A stretch of DNA of 64,000 nt from assembly GCA_017590115.1 (NCBI GenBank), contig JAGGNK010008781.1, forward strand, positions 3,763,676 to 3,827,675, in the 5' to 3' direction. This DNA comes from Montifringilla adamsi. Its lineage: Eukaryota > Chordata > Aves > Passeriformes > Passeridae. This document shows, piece after piece, positions 57,291-64,000 of this stretch; within the stretch, counting starts at the first letter, position 1, and every line of letters starts with the position of its first letter. Position numbers and translations under genes: made by a program. A model generated the notes under the pieces. That model saw nothing but the letters and a program-made list of their open reading frames with translations, searched no databases and was not told where the DNA came from.

Positions 57291-57585
57291 GGCCCCTGCA
57301 TCCCTTCTTCCCTGCTTCCCTGCATCTGTGCATCCCTGCTTCCCTGCTTCCCTGCATCCTTTCTTCCCTGCATCCCTGCATCCCTTCATCCCTGCATCCC
57401 TGCTTCCCTGCATCCCTTCTTCCCTGCTTCCCTACATCCGTGCATCCCTGCTTCCCTGCTTCCCTGCATCCTTTCTTCCCTGCATCCCTGCTTCCCTGCA
57501 TCCATTCATCCCTGTATCCCTACATCCCTGCATCCCTTCTTCCCTGCATCTGTGCATCCCTGCATCCCTGCTTCCCTGCATCCCA
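57291..57585 (+). repeat. 8-bp minisatellite with 112-bp higher-order repeat
   Basis: The basic units are cctgcatc and cctgcttc variants, period 8. A marked variant (catctgtg or catccgtg) recurs at 57323, 57435 and 57547, exactly 112 bp (14 units) apart, with the same order of neighbouring variants. Because 8 is not a multiple of 3, all three frames stay open and give an 8-residue peptide repeat, which is not a real protein. Confidence 0.93.
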
Positions 57586-57774
57586 CGGGGAATTTGGCAG
57601 GCGTGGGCAGGGAGGGGAGTTTATTTTAAGGCCCTTTGGATGCTGTGTCATGTGGCACCACCAGTCCTGCGTGGGGGATCCTTCCCTGCTGAGGATCCGA
57701 CCCCTTGGAAGGGGTGGGAGTGTGTTTGGGATGTGGGGAGCACACCCAGGGCTGCCTCTGTGGGGTTGTGTGTG

Positions 57775-58060
57775 GGAATAAATGACACGGACTCCATTTT
57801 CTTCATGGTGGAAAAAGCCCCTTCTTTATCCACAGAACTCTTTTTTATTCAGTTTTACAGACCTCCAATTGGTCAGGAGCTTTCTTGCTAATTACTTTAT
57901 TGGTTAATAACAAGTTGTTATCCTGTATTGATTGGTCACTCAAACCCTCAGTGTGCACATGCAGGAAAAGTTGTTTGTGACAGATAGTTTTCATTTTTCT
58001 ATCTAACATTTCTATCTAAACACTTTATACAGGTGCAAGTTGTTTTTTTTTTACCCAGGA
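57775..58060. mobile_element. Possible LTR-type retroelement fragment
   Basis: The AT-rich segment with 'ccaattggtcaggagctttc', 'aacaagttgttatcctgtat' and 'tgattggtcactcaaa' resembles LTR sequence I associate with songbird endogenous retroviruses. No gag, pol or env coding is present, and I cannot place both ends. Confidence 0.3.
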
Positions 58061-58264
58061 ATAAAGTGTTATGTTAATGAACTGCTCACACCAGGATTGC
58101 CTTCACATGGGAACTTGCCAAGTGCCAGCTTGACAAGGCCAACCACTGATTTTAGGAGAGCAGGCTTGATTTTATGAAGACTTTCTTTATGATTTTTCTC
58201 CCTTACTGGAACAGTTGGTGGTGATGGGAGCTCCTCTGGATGGCCAAAAGTCTGGGGAATGGTG

Positions 58265-58583
58265 TTAAAATCAGGGGTGACCTTATCACTCTCTACAGCT
58301 CCCTGAAAGGTGGCTGTGCTCAGGTGGGGTTGGGCTCTTTCTCCAGGTCTCAAGCTGCACCAAGGGAAATACAGGTTGGATATTAGGAAAAAGGTTTTTT
58401 ATGAAAAGAGTGATAAAGTTCTGGAATGGCTGCCCGGGGAGGTGGTGCAGTCACCATCCCTGGGTGTGTTTAACAAAGCCTGGATGTGGCACTGGGTGCC
58501 AGGGTTCAGTTGAGGTGTTGGGGCTGGGTTGGACTCGATGATCTGGAAGGTTTCTTCCAACCCGGTGATTCTGTGATTCTGTG
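58265..58583 (+). mobile_element. CR1 3' fragment, sense, with tail repeats
   Basis: 'ctctacagctccctgaaagg', 'aagctgcaccaagggaaata', 'gttctggaatggctgcccgg', 'ggttggactcgatgatctgg' and the tail gattctgtgattctgtga are diagnostic of CR1. Confidence 0.95.
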
Positions 58584-58589
58584 ACCCCA

Positions 58590-61500
58590 CCCTGGAGGCT
58601 GCCTGGGCTCCCGGGATCACTGATGAGACACCAGGGATGAATTCTGTGCCTGAGCAAAGCCCACTGAGCCTGGCTGGGCCCCGTTAGTGCTGCCTCGGTG
58701 ACACCGCCGGTGTCACTGCGGGGACAGCCGTCACCGGGGGCTGTGTCCCCACCTCGTGGAGGCACCGAGTTCCTTTGTGTTCCTGATGGAATCCCTTTGT
58801 GTTCCCAATGGATGGAACCACACCGAGTCCCTTTGTGTTCCCGATGGAATCCTGACCTTGCCTGTCCATCTCCTGCCCAAGGCACCTCAGCTGTTCCCAG
58901 TGACAGGATCCCAGGAGGGATGGCTGAGCCCGGCTCGTGCCGGTGGCAGAATGCAGGAATCTCCATCCTTTCCCTGGTGAAGCTGCTTTTCCTTGGGAAT
59001 CCTTCATCTCTGGCACACACTGGGTGTCCCTGGGGGCTGACAAATGCAGGGTGTGCTGCTGATCACCACAGTGGGTTTGGGAAATGAGCTCGGGATGAGT
59101 TGATCCACACAATTCCCTCTCCCAGCTCCCCGCTGTGATAAAGCGCTGCCGTCCGGGCTGTCACAGGGATAATTGCTTGGCAATATGAATCAGGAAAGTG
59201 GCTTCCCCCCTGGAATTTTCTCCTGACACTTGATTTAATTCCTGCTGACATCCCGTCCGTGGCGTTGCCTCGCCCTCCTCAGCCCGATCTGCGTGCTGGG
59301 AGAAGGGACCAACAGGTTACTCGCGGAGTAAAGTGGTTGTGAGCAGAGCCTCTGCTCTCTGCAAAGGGAAAAATCCCTCTTGGAGGAGCTGAAAGCTGGG
59401 AGGAAGCAGCTCAAACCTGTTGGCATGAGGGGAGGTGGCTCTGGGATCCATGGGATGGGATGGATGAGGATGGGATGTGAAGGCAAAGGGGTTGGGTTTT
59501 ATCTGGCTGTGCTTGGTGTCCCTGTGCTTTCACATTCCCAAAACAAGGCCTGGAGCAGGCACGGTGCTCTCTGCATTCCCTGGGATCCTCCTGGCACCCT
59601 TGGGGTGGTCCTGGGGGGATGTGCAGCCCCTGAGGCAGGGAGGGTGAGGATGGGGATGGGATCAGCTCCTCCCCTGGATGAAATCCTGGGTGACAGCAGG
59701 GCCATGGACCAGCACATCCAAGGGCTGGGAATGTGCCACGCTGCTGCCAGGAGTGGGTTTGGGTTCCTGGAGTTTTAAGGAGCTTTGTGGAAGGCTCTGA
59801 ACACGCTGGGGGCTCTGGGAGGCAGGAGAACCCCTGGAACTCCCAGTCACTCCTGATCCTTCTATTTTGGCATGTTGGGATTTCCAGTAATATTCCCAGC
59901 TGGTGCTGGGAGCTGCTGCTCCAGGCTCCCTCCTCCCCTCCCACAGACGGGTAATTAGTGCCAGTGTGGGATCCTATTAATTGCAGCCATTCTGATGTTT
60001 GGATTTATGGGATAATTACTGGTATCTGGTGTAATGTTCTCCCCCCTGGACAGCTCTGATCACAGGAATTAACCTCCTCTGAGGGGATCAGAGCTCATCC
60101 CTGCATTCTCCAGGAGACATCCTGCTGGGAGCCCTCTCCATGGCTGCTGCTGGGTGGGAATTCCCTGCAGTGTGTCCCCTCCACTCATTTATCCAGCTTG
60201 GGAAGCTCAGGAAAGCTCAGGCTGTGCTGCTTTGGAAGCAGCAAAGCTGCTGCCAGTGATGTGTGCTTTTGGGAAGAACTTGGATCCACGGGTCACTGCA
60301 GCTGGATGTGCATCCTTGGGTGTCCTCCCAAGGGCTGAGTCACCTCTGGAGGCTTCATCCAACCTTGTCACACCCTGGCTCCGTGTCCCTGAGCACCAGA
60401 CCTGGTGTGATCCATCCTTCCTGTGCTCCTGCTTCTTCCTGGGGGAGGACACGGATGGCCGCAGCCTGGAGATGAAGCAGCAGATCCTGTCTGAGTGTAG
60501 AACTCTCCAGGGAGGTGTGAGGGGAGCAGCTGGGCTCTGCCAGAGGCTGGCTGTGCTTTGGGAATGTGCTGGGAAGATGTGTCCCTGAGGCAGCAGGACT
60601 CCGGCACTGAGGTGTTGGAATCCACGTTCCATGGATGATGGAGCTGATGGGCAGGAATCTTTTCTGGCTGCCTTTCAGGAATCTCTTCTGGTTGCAGAGC
60701 TTGCTGCTGATTTCCCAGGAGAGGAATAAAAGCCAGAGCACAAACCCAGCCTGGAAAATCACCACCAGCAGGCAGAGCCAGGGATGGAGCCTGGGCTGGA
60801 GCCACAGGGATCAATAATATCCCAGCCTGGATGTGTGTGTCCATCCAGACAGGGTACAAGGAGAAGGAACCTCCAGCTCTGATTCCCAGGTGTTTCCCCA
60901 TTCCCAAGCTCTGTGTGTTCAGGAATTTTTCACCCTGAGCTTTGGTGCTACCCAAAATCTGCTGTCATTATTCCAGGAGCTGTAATTCCAGGGTGCTGCT
61001 CCCTTCCCTGGCGTTTGGGAAGCAGCTGCTTGGAGCTTCCACAGCTTTTCCTGCTGGTTTCTAGGCTGTTCCAGCTTCTCCATCCAAATATCACCCACAG
61101 TCAAACCAAACCCGTTTGGGAATCTCAGGGAAAGCTGGGATAATGAAATCTGCTTTTCCAAAATGCGTCCTGATTGGCACTAATTAAATCCCACTTCTTC
61201 ATTAAGCGAGTCCTGTTTCAGATCTTGCCTTGGTTTTGCCTGGCTTCAGTGTCAGCCCAACAGCTTGGATTGTTTGAATCCACAAGGAAATAAATAACCC
61301 CACTGGAATTCAAAGTGGGTTTTTAAAAAGACCTTAAAAAAGCAGGAAAAAAATATTTAAATAATATCTAGAAATAACTCCTTGGCCAGCGCTTTCCAGC
61401 CTCTTCAATTCAATTGCTCCAGATCCTGCTGGTTTTTGACAAGTTTAGCATTAATAATTTCCATTTATTGGTTTGTTTTGGTTTGTTTTGCAGTACAAAA

Positions 61501-62060
61501 CCTCTCATCAGGCTTTTGGCACAAAGGCATCATCTCAGTCTTTATCTCCTGTATTAAATAACCCAAATTTCTCTGCATTGTCAGCAGCATTTCCAGCACC
61601 TGTTGGCTCCAGAGCTGGACAGGAACCACGGATTTCTTCCAAGCACCTCTTGCTCTCATTCCTTTTGCTCCCTTTTGAATTAGCAACTATTTTGTCCTGT
61701 ATATTCTGGTTTTTAAAATCAATCTTTTTAAGCCTGATTACAGCTGCCTCCTCAGCGGGGCTTTTATGAATTTGTCCCTGCAGCTTTTACAATAATTAAT
61801 TGTCCCTGAGCAGTGCCCAGCTCTCCCTGTTTTCCATTCAATCCTTTCTCCCAGCTGGCACCTCCCGGTTTTGTGTCTCAGCTCTTTCACAGCAGGGAGG
61901 AGAGGCTTTGTCAGATCTGCCTTTGTTGTGTCCGACAACCAACAGAGAAATTCCAAAGGCAGAATCCTTTGGGATCACTCTGGGGAGGCTTTGGGTCCCT
62001 GTCTGCTTCTCTCTTGGGAGAGAGGAGGGAGCTGAGGGATCCTGAGCTGAGCTTAAAATA
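58590..62060. other. Gene-free stretch
   Basis: Apart from 'ctttgtgttcc' words repeated three times near 58772-58842, nothing is recognised. Open frames here are short and overlap on both strands, as expected of GC-moderate non-coding DNA. Confidence 0.5.
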
Positions 62061-62061
62061 A

Positions 62062-62165
62062 AACTCAGGGCTTGGAGCAGCCTGGGATGGCGAGAGCTGC
62101 TCCTGCCCATGGAGTGGGATGAGCTTTAAGGTCCTTTCCAACCCAAATCCTTCTGGGGTTCTTGG
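62062..62165 (+). mobile_element. CR1 3' end, sense
   Basis: 'gcttggagcagcctgggatg' followed by 'ctcctgcccatgga', 'ttaaggtcctttccaaccca' and a diverged tail. Confidence 0.75.
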
Positions 62166-62674
62166 TTTCCTGTTTTCCCCTCTTGGTTTCCTGGGATTAA
62201 ATCTGATTTTTGGAGCTGGTTGGGTTCCCAGGGGCTGCGTTTGGGAAAGGCTGGGCCAGGGGCTGGACCTTGGCATCCTTTTGGACTTTCTGGAAATCCC
62301 ATGAGGGCTGTGTGGATTTTGGGGTGGGGAACAGCTCAGGAACCCAACCTCGTGTCCAGAGGATTCTGGGAGGAGCAGCTGCATCCCGATCCCCGATTCC
62401 CTGAGCAATTCCAGCGCAGGGTGGGCTGTGGGCACAGCGGGGGAGCTGCTGACAAACGCATCCCATCAAATCTGCCTCTGGCCAGAGTTTTTTATGCCTT
62501 TAGATTCTCCCGGTGCCTCCGGAATGCCATTAGCGGATCATTTTCGGGAGTAAAAAACCCAAATCCTTTGAGAGGCCGCGCTCCATTCCCGGAGCGGCTC
62601 CGAGCCGGGGGATTCGCTCTCAAATATTCTCTCGCTTCGTTCCCTGCTTATTTTTCTTTTCTTTTGGAGTGGAA

Positions 62675-63180
62675 AAAGCAGGAAGAGGAGGAAGAAATGC
62701 CTCAGCCTTGGGGGCGAAGATGCACAATCCGTGATTGTCCTTGGGGATTTTAGCATCCTTTAAATTTTCCCTTTCCATCCTCTCTCTTGAAGCCTCCGGT
62801 GCTTGGCTCTGTAGGGTGAGAGGTTCCTGGGTTGTTGGGAGGCAGCTGGAGTAAGAAAGGGAAAAACAGGCTGGAAAAGAAAGAAGAAATGGGGAAAAAA
62901 AGAAGACAGAAAAAAAAAAAAAAGGGGGGGGGAAGAAGAAAGAGAAAAAAAGAAGAAAGGGAAAAAATAAGAAAGGGAATACTAAGAAGAAGGGAAAGCA
63001 AATTTGAATCCCATGATCTTAGAGAGGTTTTTTTCCAACCTTAACGATTCCATGGAAAAGAACAAAGGGAAGAAAAAGGTGGGGGTGTAAAGGGAAAGGG
63101 AAGGGAAAGTAGAAGAAGAAAGGCAAGGTAAAAGAAAAAAGGGAAGGAAAAAAGAAGAAAGGAAGAAAAAGAAGTATCAG
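62675..63180. repeat. Polypurine-rich tract with embedded CR1 end
   Basis: The plus strand is almost only A and G at 62858-62998 and 63056-63175. A short CR1 3' end (62998-63055: 'cccatgatcttagagagg', 'ttccaaccttaacgattcc') sits between the two purine blocks. Confidence 0.8.
62998..63055 (+). mobile_element. Short CR1 3' end
   Basis: The order 'atgatcttagagaggttt', 'ttccaaccttaacgattcc' matches the last 50-60 bp of CR1. Confidence 0.6.
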
Positions 63181-63456
63181 GCAGCAGAAGAACTCGATTT
63201 GTTTTCCCCTCTTGCTCCTTGTCTTGTCTTCCTTGATTCTGGAGTATTTACAGCTTGTCCTGGAATGTGGGTTTGGATTCAGTGGGAATTAAGGAAAAAA
63301 GAGAGGAAAATTCACAGAATTTCTCCTTCCTCCAGGGATGCTGTGCAGCTCAGGGGGTGCCCACTCCCTGTTGACCAGCAAGCCAGGGACAAGCCCTGCT
63401 GATTCCAAATCCTGCCCCAAATCCTGGAGAGAATCCCCTGGGAAAGGAATTATTTC

Positions 63457-63520
63457 AGGAAAGGAAAGGAAAGGAAAAAGGAAAGGAAAAAGGAAAGGAA
63501 AGGGGGAAAAGGGAAAAGGA
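63457..63520 (+). repeat. (GGAAA)n simple repeat
   Basis: aggaaaggaaaggaaa-type units with occasional extra A. Confidence 0.9.
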
Positions 63521-63589
63521 AGCCCCAGTTCCCATCACGGCATGGGAAGCCTGTGGCCATGCCCCTGTCCCCATCCCTAGTGGAAGGCA

Positions 63590-63668
63590 TCCCTGCCTGG
63601 TGACCTCTGAGGTCCCTCCAGCCCAAACCACCCCGGGATTCCATGGCTCAGTGATTCCCGGGATTCCC
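63590..63668 (+). mobile_element. Short CR1 3' end
   Basis: 'gacctctgaggtccctccag' and 'cccaaaccaccccgggattc' followed by 'agtgattcc' fit a CR1 3' terminus. Confidence 0.6.
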
Positions 63669-63847
63669 AGGATCAGCCTTTGACCTCAGCTCCTTGCCTA
63701 GCTGCTGCTGCCTCTGGATGATGGGGAATGCCCATCCCAGTGCCCATCCCGGTGCCCATCCCACCCACTGGAGCATCCCAGCTCCCACAGCTCCACACCA
63801 GGCTCTGCCCTGCCCTTGTGCCCTCCATGTCCCAGCCTGTCACCAAG

Positions 63848-63911
63848 AGGGAAGGGAAAGGGAAGGGAAAGGGAAGGGAAAGGGAAGGGAAAGGGAAGGG
63901 AAGGGAAGGGA
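63848..63911 (+). repeat. (GGGAAGGGAAA)n tandem repeat
   Basis: The unit gggaagggaaa (11 bp) is repeated five to six times, ending in gggaa units. It is a homopurine tract. Confidence 0.92.
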
Positions 63912-64000
63912 TATTCACTCCAGCCAGGACAGGAATCTGCTGCCACTCTCCCTCTTTGGGGACGCCGGGAATCGAGGCAGGAATTTCCCCCGCTGCTGGA

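Noticed and set aside
57206..57891. Long repetitive open frames (HPCFPASL-type peptide repeats) in all three plus-strand frames and mirrored on the minus strand
   Set aside because: They are produced by the 8-bp minisatellite; a period that is not a multiple of 3 opens every frame at once. No start context or homology.
62330..62640. Small GC-rich patch as a possible promoter of the next gene (RPH3A expected downstream by synteny)
   Set aside because: No exon, donor or recognisable protein is visible; CpG content is modest.

Overview
The window is vertebrate nuclear DNA, almost certainly from a bird and probably a songbird. The evidence is compact introns, many 3'-truncated CR1 LINE fragments ending in gattctgtga-type tails, GC-rich CpG-island promoters, and coding differences in the phosphatase that match my memory of chicken SHP2. 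No bacterial, plasmid, CRISPR or phage signal is present. Three single-copy genes are recognisable: HECTD4 (minus), RPL6 (minus) and PTPN11/SHP2 (plus). From memory this is the order and orientation of human 12q24, and it corresponds to a bird microchromosome block.

Layout. Positions 1-13300 hold the 5' end of HECTD4: four coding exons (first 288 residues) in about 12.5 kb of intron, with a CpG-island promoter at about 12.6-13.9 kb. Positions 13.9-26.2 kb are intergenic, with CR1 pieces and no supported gene. Positions 26.2-29.8 kb hold complete RPL6: one short non-coding TOP-type exon and six coding exons, 292 codons. Its CpG island continues to about 30.5 kb and looks like a shared, divergent promoter for RPL6 and PTPN11, with a perfect CRE and a ZNF143-like element between them. 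PTPN11 coding exons 2-15 lie at 34242-49642 with exactly the exon lengths I recall for the human gene. They sum to 1768 nt, which is 14 nt short of a 593-codon frame, so only the tiny first coding exon is missing. The PTPN11 3' UTR follows from 49643, possibly in short and long forms ending anywhere from 50.2 to 53.3 kb. Positions 53.4-64.0 kb are gene-free: CR1 copies, an 8-bp minisatellite with 112-bp higher-order structure, a possible LTR fragment and long polypurine tracts.

The genes do not form a pathway. HECTD4 is a giant ubiquitin ligase, RPL6 a 60S ribosomal protein, and PTPN11 a signalling phosphatase. Their link is genomic: RPL6 and PTPN11 probably share one head-to-head promoter. 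I found no undescribed biological system. The observations most worth checking are structural: the missing PTPN11 start exon, a 98%-identical 0.43-kb direct duplication bracketing PTPN11 exon 10, the 112-bp higher-order minisatellite, an inverted CR1 pair, and two hairpins.
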